Shown piece after piece: positions 1 to 6,733 of a stretch of DNA of 7,473 bases (positions are counted from its first letter, which is position 1; every line of letters begins with the position of its first letter). The stretch covers positions 1-7,473 of the forward strand of contig NZ_CABUIW010000077.1 in assembly GCF_902491705.1 (NCBI RefSeq). Reading direction: 5' to 3'. Position numbers and translations under genes: made by a program. Under the pieces are notes generated by a model, which searched no databases, was not told the origin of the DNA, and saw only the letters and a program-made list of their open reading frames with translations. The stretch comes from an uncultured Lactobacillus sp. (lineage in GTDB: Bacteria; Bacillota; Bacilli; Lactobacillales; Lactobacillaceae).

Positions 1-38
1 TAGTGAATCGACTATCCCGTCGGATAATCAATTCACTA
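1..38 (-). terminator. Hairpin, probable terminator of the lipoprotein/small membrane protein operon
   Basis: The outer arms TAGTGAAT (1-8) and ATTCACTA (31-38) and the inner arms TATCC (13-17) and GGATA (22-26) form one long stem around a 4-base loop. Read as plus-strand RNA the stem has two A-C mismatches (9/30 and 12/27). Read as minus-strand RNA both become G-U pairs and the stem is an unbroken 17 bp. It therefore appears to act on minus-strand transcripts, and it starts 6 bases past the stop of the 63-residue gene. The U-tract that would confirm a terminator would lie beyond the left edge and cannot be seen. Confidence 0.7.
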
Positions 39-44
39 TTAAGC

Positions 45-236
45 TTAGAATGTTTTGTTTATCCTTGTTCTTTTCCACTTTTCCCAAAAGTAATCAAATG
101 GAATGTAAACTATGATAATTAAAATACTTATAATAAACGTTTTTCTGTCATGAATTCCATTAATAAAATAGTTATACAGCAATAATGCAATAACAAATAG
201 TATTCTAAAAGTCATGCCTTTCCAATAGTCTTTCAT
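45..236 (-). CDS. Small two-helix membrane protein, unknown function (63 aa)
   Basis: I do not recognise a family. The 63-residue product has two hydrophobic stretches, roughly residues 10-27 and 33-50, separated by a short charged turn (HDRK). The C-terminus is basic (EKWKRTRINK), which by the positive-inside rule suggests a cytoplasmic tail; the N-terminus (MKDYWKG) is also charged, so a hairpin with both ends inside is likely. The start is supported by AGAAGGA about 8 bases upstream of the ATG. The gene begins 51 bases after the DUF4097-like lipoprotein gene on the same strand, with no terminator between, and it ends just before the hairpin at 1-38. The two were probably co-transcribed. 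Its small size leaves some doubt that it is a gene, but the ribosome binding site, context and coherent topology favour it. Confidence 0.65.
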   Translation of the reverse strand: MKDYWKGMTFRILFVIALLLYNYFINGIHDRKTFIISILIIIVYIPFDYFWEKWKRTRINKTF

Positions 237-287
237 AATGTTGGTCCTTCTCTATAAAAGCCGTAACTTAATGAAGTGGTGACTATT

Positions 288-944
288 TTAATTCACGCTA
301 ACATCGCCGTTATCAGAATATGCTGATAATAATTGTCTACTTGAGGTATTTTGTTTAAAGCTGTCGTCTTCATCATCACCATCAAAATATATGTCGCCAT
401 TGTCACTTGAAAGCTGATATCCTTTAGCATTGCAGTTACCAATAGTAATGTCACCATTGTTACTATCTACTTTCACTTTTCCTTTTAAATAAAGGGCGTC
501 TAAGTCAATATCACCATTGTCAGAAGTGATATTTCCAGAATTCATTTTTATTGTTGAACCATAGATATCGCCATTTGCAGTATAAATTTTTGCGGAATTT
601 AAATACTCCTTAGGCATTTCGATAATGACTGCCTGGGGTCTATTTGTAAAGTGCACCACATTTTTATTTTTGATAGTTAAAGTATCATTTTTCATGGTTA
701 CTGTGGGCATTAGATTCTTGCCGCCTTTGTAAATTACGCGATAATGATCCGCATTTTTGAATTGAATGTCCTCATTTAAGCAATCTACGTTAATATTGTG
801 AAATACTTTCTCACGATATATTTTTGTAGTCATTGGACCTTTGTTTAAAACATAATGAGCTTGTTCTAAGTGAGCAAGAGTATTGCAGCCGGTTAGACTA
901 AAACTAAATAAGATAATTAACACCATTAAAACTCGTTTTTTCAT
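288..944 (-). CDS. DUF4097-like surface lipoprotein (218 aa)
   Basis: The N-terminus is a lipoprotein signal: basic MKKR, a hydrophobic stretch, then the lipobox LTGC with the lipid-modified cysteine at residue 20. The mature protein should be anchored to the outer face of the membrane. The C-terminal half carries five NGD(I/V) turns at residues 124, 143, 163, 182 and 212. The first four are spaced 19-20 residues apart; an acidic loop (DGDDEDD, about 188-194) widens the last interval. This regular pattern is typical of the beta-solenoid of the DUF4097 'putative adhesin' family, whose members often sit beside envelope-stress or signalling genes. No enzymatic motif is visible. The start is set by GGAG 8 bases before the ATG. 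It is divergent from the sensor kinase operon and precedes the 63-residue membrane protein in a likely operon. The product ends on the last NGD strand without a C-terminal extension. Confidence 0.85.
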   Translation of the reverse strand: MKKRVLMVLIILFSFSLTGCNTLAHLEQAHYVLNKGPMTTKIYREKVFHNINVDCLNEDIQFKNADHYRVIYKGGKNLMPTVTMKNDTLTIKNKNVVHFTNRPQAVIIEMPKEYLNSAKIYTANGDIYGSTIKMNSGNITSDNGDIDLDALYLKGKVKVDSNNGDITIGNCNAKGYQLSSDNGDIYFDGDDEDDSFKQNTSSRQLLSAYSDNGDVSVN

Positions 945-977
945 TTTTCATACTCCAAATAATCTATCCCTTAATTG

Positions 978-983
978 CTTATA
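978..983 (-). promoter_or_regulatory. Candidate -10 for the lipoprotein operon
   Basis: On the minus strand TATAAG lies about 34 bases upstream of the lipoprotein ATG, leaving a short leader containing the GGAG ribosome binding site. No good -35 is seen at 16-18 bases, so this is a position-based suggestion only. Confidence 0.35.
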
Positions 984-1075
984 GTTTATTGGAAAAAATT
1001 GTTCTTGCGAAAAATAAAAAATAAGCGTTGAAAAAATGGCAATGAACGCAAATTTAGAATAATAGAATTATTTTT

Positions 1076-1084
1076 TGCTATGAT
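1076..1084 (+). promoter_or_regulatory. Candidate extended -10 promoter of the sensor kinase operon
   Basis: TGCTATGAT matches the extended -10 pattern TGN-TATGAT and lies 26 bases before the proposed kinase start. The -35 region is poor; TTTAGA/TAGAAT sequences lie near the expected place. A weak -35 with an extended -10 would suit a gene that needs an activator, which is inference. Confidence 0.5.
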
Positions 1085-1110
1085 AAGAGAAATTAATTTG
1101 GGGGATGCTT

Positions 1111-2418
1111 ATGATGGGGCAGGCAATTTATAATTTTTTCAATACTGTGGCATATGTACCATTTTTGCTGGAAACATTAGTATTTTTTTATTTAATCAAA
1201 CCAGTTAGGTGGGAAATTCCGTTAGCTGTTTTACTATTTGTGCCGGATATTTTTTATCCATATACTCAATTCTTGTGTTTAATTATCTTGCAAATTATTG
1301 TCTTGATCTTTTCAAAGCGAAACCCTGAATTGTTTGGCTGGAACATTGCCTATTGTCTTTCTATATTAATTGCACCAACTTTAGCTGAAGGCGTTGCAGG
1401 CATTATTTCTTTAATAGCCGGTAAGGTGTTTCACTTCAGCTTTGATCACTTCGAAATTAACATCGTGGCAGGAAGTGCGACCTTAGTTTTATTTTTGCTG
1501 ATTTTCAAATGGCTGAATTATCGCAAATTTAATTTTAAGCAGATCGTCACTTTTGATGGGCAAAATTTTTCTTTTTTAAGATCAATTAATTGGGTTATCT
1601 TCGCGCTAACTATGGCTGTTTTAACTGTAGAGATTGCTCTATATTTTGACGAAAATGCCGCAATTATTGTTGCCTGGTTTATTCTGACTTTTGTTGCGAT
1701 AGCCAATCTATATCAAGCTATTAGGCAAAATCAGCGCTATGTAAAAAATTCGATTAAAAAAGCTGAATTAAAGCAAATACAAGAATATTCGTCACGTTTG
1801 GAACAGGCAAACATGTCACTTAGAAAAGCCCGCCACGATTATAAGAACAGTCTTTTAGGATTAAATGGCTATTTGGTTGAAAACGATATTGAAGGTGCCA
1901 AAGAATATTTAGCTAAACTTGTAGGTGAAAATGATCGAATTCAAAAAGCCAGCAAGACGATGACTTTGGAGCTGACTAATTTAAAAATTAAAGAACTAAA
2001 ATATTTGGTCATTGAGAAACTGCAAACGGCACAGGATAAACATATTCATGTAAAAGCTGAAGTTAATCAAGAAATCACTAAGCTGTCTGGAAATGAAGTT
2101 ACTTTGATTAAAGCAACAGGAATTTTACTCGATAACGCTATTGAAGCATGCGAGAGTCAAAAAGATTCATGGCTGAATTTTTTGCTTACTAAATATGGTA
2201 AAAATGTGTATTCATTGGTAGTTCAAAATTCTATAAATACTAAATTAGATGTGCAACAAATTTTAAAAGCTGGTTTTAGCAGCAAGGATAATCACGCTGG
2301 TTTGGGTTTAGCTAATTTAAACGAGATGATCGATAATGATCCTAATTTATCACTGGAAATTAAACAGACAGATAGTCAAATTTCGTTTGAGTTGTTGATA
2401 CAAGGGGATGAAGACTAA
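1111..2418 (+). CDS. Membrane sensor histidine kinase, HPK10/GHKL type
   Basis: This is a sensor kinase of the AgrC/PlnB class that typically detects extracellular peptides and phosphorylates a LytTR regulator. Numbered from the ATG at 1111, the first ~203 residues contain six or seven hydrophobic segments. A charged coiled-coil-like linker follows (about 208-238). The H-box KARHDYKNSL has the predicted phospho-acceptor His242, and the HDxxN form is typical of this subfamily. The ATPase domain has the N-box LLDNAIEAC (Asn342) and a short G-box GLGLANL (Gly397, Gly399). All catalytic motifs are intact and the length of 435 residues is normal. Three ATGs compete (1105, 1111, 1114). The G5 run at 1100-1104 abuts the first but sits 6 bases before the second, so 1111 is preferred. 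The stop overlaps the start of the response regulator, showing translational coupling. The ligand is not evident and no pheromone gene is seen nearby. Confidence 0.93.
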   Translation: MMGQAIYNFFNTVAYVPFLLETLVFFYLIKPVRWEIPLAVLLFVPDIFYPYTQFLCLIILQIIVLIFSKRNPELFGWNIAYCLSILIAPTLAEGVAGIISLIAGKVFHFSFDHFEINIVAGSATLVLFLLIFKWLNYRKFNFKQIVTFDGQNFSFLRSINWVIFALTMAVLTVEIALYFDENAAIIVAWFILTFVAIANLYQAIRQNQRYVKNSIKKAELKQIQEYSSRLEQANMSLRKARHDYKNSLLGLNGYLVENDIEGAKEYLAKLVGENDRIQKASKTMTLELTNLKIKELKYLVIEKLQTAQDKHIHVKAEVNQEITKLSGNEVTLIKATGILLDNAIEACESQKDSWLNFLLTKYGKNVYSLVVQNSINTKLDVQQILKAGFSSKDNHAGLGLANLNEMIDNDPNLSLEIKQTDSQISFELLIQGDED

Positions 2419-3188
2419 TGCTTTCAATTATTATTCTTGAAGATAATCAAAGTGAACGACAAATTATTCAAAAGATGATTGAAAATCGAATTAGCGTTAA
2501 TTCAACTCCTGAAGAATATAATGCTCAAATTGTTTTAAGCACTGCTGATCCTCAAGAAGTTATTTCATATGTGGAGCAGAACGATCAAAAACAAATTTTG
2601 GCTTATTTGGATATTGATCTGCAAACAACTATTGATGGGATTGAGGTTGCTAGCCGAATCAAAAGTACGGGATTAAATAGTCAGATTGTCTTTGTTACTG
2701 CAGATGCGGAAGCATTGCGGTATACGATTCAGCGACATGTGGCACCGCTAGATTACATTACTAAAGACGCACCGCCAGTGGAAATTCAAGGGCGCATATA
2801 TGAAACGGTTGATTTGGGCTATCAAAATTATTTAAGAACGATCAATAATTCTGATAAAAAGAGGTATTTTACCTATAGCAGAATTAATGGCATGATTGAA
2901 AGAATTCCGCTGGAGCAAGTTTATTATCTGGAGTTGCAGCCTAAGAAATATGGGCAGTTGCGTGTATATGCTAAAGACATGATTTTTGACTGCAGTGGTG
3001 TATTGAAGAAACTAGAGCAGCAATATTCTGATTTTGTTTTTGCGGATCGCGACACGTTGGTTAATGTCGATAGCATTAAGAGCTTTGATTATCGCAGTGG
3101 CATCGTCTATTTTGATGAAGAAAAATTGATTAAACATAAAGTGGCAATTAGACGGAAAAGAAAGTTGCAGCAATTGCTAGAAAGATAG
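2418..3188 (+). CDS. LytTR-family response regulator (AgrA/ComE-like)
   Basis: The 256-residue product has a receiver domain (about 1-130) followed by a LytTR DNA-binding domain (about 147-250). In the receiver, the acidic pair Glu8-Asp9, the likely phospho-acceptor Asp65 in YLDIDL, Thr94 in FVT and Lys116 in ITKD are all present, so it should be phosphorylation-competent. The LytTR part carries the family's YYLEL strand, the FVFADRDTLVNVDSI segment and a basic C-terminal end (RRKRK). It is the evident partner of the kinase immediately upstream, whose stop codon overlaps its ATG; AAGGGGAT about 8 bases before the ATG is the ribosome binding site. LytTR regulators usually bind paired direct repeats upstream of target promoters. 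I see no clear 21-bp-phased pair in this window, so the targets are unassigned. Confidence 0.93.
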   Translation: MLSIIILEDNQSERQIIQKMIENRISVNSTPEEYNAQIVLSTADPQEVISYVEQNDQKQILAYLDIDLQTTIDGIEVASRIKSTGLNSQIVFVTADAEALRYTIQRHVAPLDYITKDAPPVEIQGRIYETVDLGYQNYLRTINNSDKKRYFTYSRINGMIERIPLEQVYYLELQPKKYGQLRVYAKDMIFDCSGVLKKLEQQYSDFVFADRDTLVNVDSIKSFDYRSGIVYFDEEKLIKHKVAIRRKRKLQQLLER

Positions 3189-3205
3189 GTTTTTGGAGGA
3201 GAAGT

Positions 3206-3415
3206 ATGAAAGCATGGAAAATTAGTGGGTTGATTGTATTGGTATTTTGGTTGATTACAGCAGTCTTCATTTGGTTTAGAAATGTTGATGGAGCTGGAGT
3301 AGTTCAGACTCTTCAAATGAAAGAATTAACTTTATTGTTCTGGGTAATTTTGGCAATACCGATTATTATTGGCTATGGTATTTGGCTAGCTTTTTTGGCC
3401 AAAAATCATAAATAA
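3206..3415 (+). CDS. Small two-helix membrane protein, DUF3923-like (69 aa)
   Basis: A strong ribosome binding site (GGAGGAGAAG) precedes the ATG, and the gene starts 17 bases after the response regulator stop, so it is most likely the third gene of the same operon. The protein has two transmembrane segments, roughly residues 7-24 and 43-63, joined by a loop reading FRNVDGAGVVQT. That conserved-looking loop (VDGxGxxQT) between two helices resembles the DUF3923 family of small Firmicute membrane proteins; the match is from memory and needs a profile search. It lacks a double-glycine leader or a processed signal peptide, so it does not look like a pheromone precursor. A role as an accessory or immunity-like membrane protein for the two-component system is possible but unsupported. 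Confidence 0.8.
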   Translation: MKAWKISGLIVLVFWLITAVFIWFRNVDGAGVVQTLQMKELTLLFWVILAIPIIIGYGIWLAFLAKNHK

Positions 3416-3420
3416 GAAAA

Positions 3421-3447
3421 TTGTTTTAAACCTAAAAGTTCTAAAAT
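3421..3447 (+). promoter_or_regulatory. Weak candidate promoter for pepD
   Basis: TTGTTT (3421-3426) and TAAAAT (3442-3447) are separated by 15 bases, shorter than ideal. The 66-bp gap before pepD has no terminator, so pepD may also receive read-through from the regulatory operon. Confidence 0.35.
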
Positions 3448-3481
3448 AGAGATAAGGACTAAATAATAGGAGGAATCAATT

Positions 3482-4882
3482 ATGCCATGTACAACAATTT
3501 TAGCTGGTAAAAAGGCTACAGCTGACGGCTCAACCTTAGTTGCCAGAAATGAAGACTACGGTCACGCTTTTAATCCCAAGCGTTTCATCGTTGTAACGCC
3601 AGATAAGCAACCTAAGGATTATCAATCAGTTACCTCTAAATGCAAGGTAGATTTACCTGATAATCCAATGCGCTACACCGCCGTTCCTGAACTTGAATCA
3701 ACTATGAAGAAGATGGGCTGGTGGGGTGAAGCCGGCATTAACGCAGCCAACGTTACTATGTCAGCTACCGAAACTAGTACTACAAATTCTCGTGTATTGG
3801 GAATTGACCCAATGAACAAAAAGGGCATCGGTGAAGAAGACTTCGTTACTATTGTTTTGCCATATATTTATTCAGCTCGTGAAGGTGTAAAGCTGTTAGG
3901 TAAATACCTTGAAAAATATGGTACTTATGAATCAAACGGCGTTGCCTTTTCAGATAAGGACGAAGTATGGTACATGGAAACAATCGGTGGTCACCACTGG
4001 GCTGCTAAGCGAGTACCTGATGATTGTTACGTTGCCGCACCTAACTGGTTCAGTATTACCGACTTTGACTTTAATAGCGATGATACTATGGCCTCAAGTG
4101 ATTTAGAAAAGATGATCAAGGATAACTATTTGGATATTGATCATCAAGGCAACCCATACAATATGCGTCACATTTTCGGCAGTCACGATGATTCAGATTA
4201 TGAATACAACATTCCGCGTCAGTGGTACATTCAAAAGTTGTTTAACCCAAGTGATGTTCATGAACCAGATGATCCTAACTTGCCATTTGCTAAAAAGCCA
4301 GAACATTTGCTTACTATCGAAGACTTCAAGTATGCATTATCTTCACGCTATCAACACACTAAGTATGATCCATATGGCTTAGAAGGAACTGATGCAGATC
4401 GTCACGCCTTTCGTCCAATTGGCTTCCAACGTAATCAAGAATTATCTATTTTGCAGATTAGAAATAATGTCCCTGCAAAAATCGCTGGTGTTCAATGGGT
4501 AGCCTTTGGTCCAAATGCCTTTAACGGCATTGCACCTTACTACACCAATGTTCTTGATACGCCAAGCACTTATCGCGATACTAAAGAACACTTTGATATT
4601 AAAGATATGTATTGGTTAACGCATGCAATTACTACGATTGCTGACGAGCATCCATTCCGCTACAGCGCTTCTATTGAAGCCATGAAGCAAGGTACCTTAG
4701 CTGCTGGTCGTCATGTATTGCTTGAAACAGATGCTGTTGCTGGTGATCTTGAAGATAAGAAGCTTCAAGAAAAATTGGCAGAAGCTAATGAAAAGACAGC
4801 TAAAGCTGCATACGATGCCGCAATGAAATGCTTCGGCGAATGTGTAGAAACTGGTTCATTGCAAATCAGATTAAATTATTAA
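3482..4882 (+). CDS. pepD: Dipeptidase PepD, peptidase family C69
   Basis: The protein is a cytoplasmic Ntn-type dipeptidase that hydrolyses dipeptides released during casein or peptide utilisation in lactobacilli. The N-terminus MPCTTILAGKKATADGSTLVARNEDYG is diagnostic of family C69: Cys3 is the predicted nucleophile, exposed after removal of the first residues, and the DGS (15-17) and ARNED (21-25) motifs are in place. No signal peptide is present. The length of 466 residues is normal for PepD, and the frame is intact. The start is fixed by AGGAGG (3468-3473), 8 bases before the ATG. Codon use is biased to GGT, CGT, AAC, TTC and TAC, more so than in the kinase or regulator, which suggests strong expression. 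An intrinsic terminator follows at once. Lactobacilli often carry several PepD paralogues, so the exact paralogue and preferred dipeptides cannot be told from sequence alone. Confidence 0.95.
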   Translation: MPCTTILAGKKATADGSTLVARNEDYGHAFNPKRFIVVTPDKQPKDYQSVTSKCKVDLPDNPMRYTAVPELESTMKKMGWWGEAGINAANVTMSATETSTTNSRVLGIDPMNKKGIGEEDFVTIVLPYIYSAREGVKLLGKYLEKYGTYESNGVAFSDKDEVWYMETIGGHHWAAKRVPDDCYVAAPNWFSITDFDFNSDDTMASSDLEKMIKDNYLDIDHQGNPYNMRHIFGSHDDSDYEYNIPRQWYIQKLFNPSDVHEPDDPNLPFAKKPEHLLTIEDFKYALSSRYQHTKYDPYGLEGTDADRHAFRPIGFQRNQELSILQIRNNVPAKIAGVQWVAFGPNAFNGIAPYYTNVLDTPSTYRDTKEHFDIKDMYWLTHAITTIADEHPFRYSASIEAMKQGTLAAGRHVLLETDAVAGDLEDKKLQEKLAEANEKTAKAAYDAAMKCFGECVETGSLQIRLNY

Positions 4883-4886
4883 TCAG

Positions 4887-4917
4887 AAAAGTCCACCAAA
4901 AAAGGTGGGCTTTTTTT
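4887..4917 (+). terminator. Rho-independent terminator of pepD
   Basis: The arms AAAAGTCCACC (4887-4897) and GGTGGGCTTTT (4904-4914) form an 11-bp stem with one G-U pair around an A6 loop. A run of seven T (4911-4917) completes a textbook intrinsic terminator, starting 4 bases after the pepD stop. Confidence 0.93.
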
Positions 4918-5012
4918 AATAAGTATTAGATTATCTATCGGACAAAAGGCATATTTTGAATGCTAAATTGAGTCAAAACCTCTGAAATAGGCATTTTTAC
5001 TAGAAGAAAGCA

Positions 5013-5040
5013 TTGCTCTGACGCAATATCTCCGTATAAT
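5013..5040 (+). promoter_or_regulatory. Promoter of the wall-anchored protein gene
   Basis: TTGCTC (5013-5018) and a perfect TATAAT (5035-5040) are 16 bases apart, giving a leader of about 20-25 bases with a GGAGG site at 5059-5063. A small inverted repeat, ATTGC (5012-5016) and GCAAT (5023-5027), overlaps the -35 and could be an operator half-site pair. The rest of the spacer (4918-5012) holds no gene. Confidence 0.65.
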
Positions 5041-5069
5041 TTCAGATAAAAATTGTATGGAGGAAAAGG

Positions 5070-6449
5070 ATGAGAAACATTTTATCAGGCATCGCTTTAT
5101 TTTGCTTTTTAATCTTTGTGCGGGGAGCAAAGACTGTCCAAGCTGCCGTTACAGATGTTAGTGATCATTTTGTCTCACTAAAAATCGATAATAAGAAGGC
5201 TTGGTTTAACGATGACTTTGTTCATGTACAGGCTAAATTCAGTGACAAGAAGCAGTCATTTACAGCTGGCAGTATGATGAAGATCACTTGGAAAAATTCA
5301 CGTGATGCTTTTATTCAAGGGATTGATGAAAATAAAAAGCTAGTGATTCAAGATGAGGAAGGAAAAAGTCACGAAGTAGGTCAATATGTTGTTGATAAAG
5401 ATGGCGTTGTTGTCTTGTTTAATGACAAGGTAGAAGATTTTAGGGATGCAAATGGTCAAATTGATTTTGATCTTCAAGTTAAAAATAAATCTGAAAAAAG
5501 CCAAGATTTACTTGTAGAGGCAGGAGACTTAACTAAAAGCTTGCACGTAGTAGGACAACGTACACCCAATAAAGATATTGGCTTAGTGACAATTGATGGT
5601 AGCTATGATCGTGAGCAAAACAACATTTCCTGGGCAATCAATATCAAGCCAGACAAGGCAGAATATGCGCAATTTGAAGTGAATAATGCGATTCCTGAAG
5701 GATTGATTTTAGATGAGAAATCATTAAAGGTAAAAATTGCTGGTCAAGAAGTTAAGTTAGATAAAGACAATTTTCAAATTAATGGAAATAATCTGAAGCT
5801 AAATTTAGACACTAAAAAGTATCAAGGTGAACCTATCAGTATTAGCTATAATACTTTGGTTAAAGATCCTAATGCACTTAACGCCTTAAACCAAGTTGCT
5901 GTGCGCTACATGGTAAAAGACGGCGAAACAATAAATGAAAATGTTTATGGCGGAAAAGTTCAAAGTGAGCTAGACACGATTATTTTTGGTAAAGCTATCG
6001 AATTAAAAACTGACAAAGAAAAAGATACACAAATCCAAAAAGAAGATAGAAATAAAACTAAAGACTTAATCGATCGCCTTAATGCATTACTTACTGAAAA
6101 GAATAAGCAAGATAAACAAAATTCTGAACCAAAGCAAACTAAAGATTTACAAATCACAACACCAACATCTGGTTTAACGGGCTTTGATGCTAAGCCTACT
6201 GCAACCACGGTTAGTGTTCCTAAAGCAAAAGTAGATAAAGATATTGATGATGATTTAAAGACAATCACAGATAAGACTTTAAGTAGTGACGATTTGAGTT
6301 TAAAAGAAAAGGGCAACACTCACCATAGATCTAGTGGTCTTAAATTACCTAAAGCTGGTGAAGCTACATCAATTGTTTTATCTATTGTAGGTGGATTTAT
6401 TCTAATTATCGGTGGCTTCATTTGTAGCATAAAAATGAAGCGCGGATAG
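5070..6449 (+). CDS. Sortase-anchored, collagen-adhesin-like cell wall protein
   Basis: The 459-residue protein has a signal peptide (hydrophobic residues 4-17, likely cleavage after VQA at residue 25). Residues about 30-165 form a beta-rich region with the pattern of the Ig-like adhesive N-domains of MSCRAMM proteins (a FTAGSMMKITW strand, a VGQYVVDKDGVVVLFND strand). Residues about 170-300 resemble the following collagen-binding-type domain (YDREQNNISWAINIKP, then IPEGLILDEKSLKV). A lysine-rich, low-complexity stalk (about 305-420) leads to the sorting signal: LPKAG at 426-430, a hydrophobic helix and the basic tail KMKRG. Sortase should link it to peptidoglycan. LPKAG deviates from LPxTG by Ala at position 4, a known tolerated variant. 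GGAGG 6 bases before the ATG fixes the start. It is short for an adhesin and has no B-repeats. The ligand is unknown; the fold assignment is by pattern, not by search. Confidence 0.82.
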   Translation: MRNILSGIALFCFLIFVRGAKTVQAAVTDVSDHFVSLKIDNKKAWFNDDFVHVQAKFSDKKQSFTAGSMMKITWKNSRDAFIQGIDENKKLVIQDEEGKSHEVGQYVVDKDGVVVLFNDKVEDFRDANGQIDFDLQVKNKSEKSQDLLVEAGDLTKSLHVVGQRTPNKDIGLVTIDGSYDREQNNISWAINIKPDKAEYAQFEVNNAIPEGLILDEKSLKVKIAGQEVKLDKDNFQINGNNLKLNLDTKKYQGEPISISYNTLVKDPNALNALNQVAVRYMVKDGETINENVYGGKVQSELDTIIFGKAIELKTDKEKDTQIQKEDRNKTKDLIDRLNALLTEKNKQDKQNSEPKQTKDLQITTPTSGLTGFDAKPTATTVSVPKAKVDKDIDDDLKTITDKTLSSDDLSLKEKGNTHHRSSGLKLPKAGEATSIVLSIVGGFILIIGGFICSIKMKRG

Positions 6450-6460
6450 GCGATAAAATC

Positions 6461-6510
6461 TATATTTTCAATAGCCAAATTACTTTCTTTCACGTATTAT
6501 TGAATATATA
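6461..6510. repeat. Imperfect inverted repeat between wall protein and CmpB-like gene
   Basis: TATATTTTCAATA (6461-6473) and TATTGAATATATA (6498-6510) are inverted copies matching at 12 of 13 positions, with a 24-base spacer. The right arm overlaps the likely -10 (TATATA or TATAAG) of the next gene. There is no T-run, so it is a poor terminator; it may be an operator or chance in AT-rich DNA. Confidence 0.35.
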
Positions 6511-6733
6511 AGCATAGTGAAAGAGAAATATAAAAATGCCATATACTATTTCTGAAATTATAGTTTTATTTTTTACTTATTCTTTTATTGGTTGGTTATG
6601 GGAAACAATCTATTGCTCAATCAAAGACAAGCATTATGAATATCGTGGATTTTTGTTTGGACCATATTGTCCTGTTTACGGCTTCGCAGTAACCACCGTC
6701 TTAATTTGTACGAAAGATGTTCAAGACAACATA

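Noticed and set aside
1518..1706. Minus-strand open frame of 62 codons
   Set aside because: It lies wholly inside the kinase gene, opposite its membrane segments, with no family resemblance; it is a shadow.
3107..3316. Minus-strand open frame of 69 codons
   Set aside because: It overlaps the regulator end and the small membrane gene in antisense; both of those have good ribosome binding sites and this does not look like a protein.
3206..3415. The small gene as a bacteriocin or pheromone precursor
   Set aside because: No double-glycine leader or cleavable signal is present; both hydrophobic segments look like permanent membrane helices.
3909..4382. Two plus-strand frames (65 and 81 codons) inside pepD
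   Set aside because: They are out-of-frame shadows of an intact, well-conserved peptidase gene.
4930..5025. Minus-strand readable stretch in the spacer before the wall protein, possible gene remnant
   Set aside because: About 30 codons are open, but with no start, no ribosome binding site and no recognised family.
5960..6319. Minus-strand open frame of 119 codons
   Set aside because: It is antisense to the lysine-rich stalk of the wall protein; AAA/GAT-rich codons open the opposite strand. The serine/leucine-rich product has no recognisable features.
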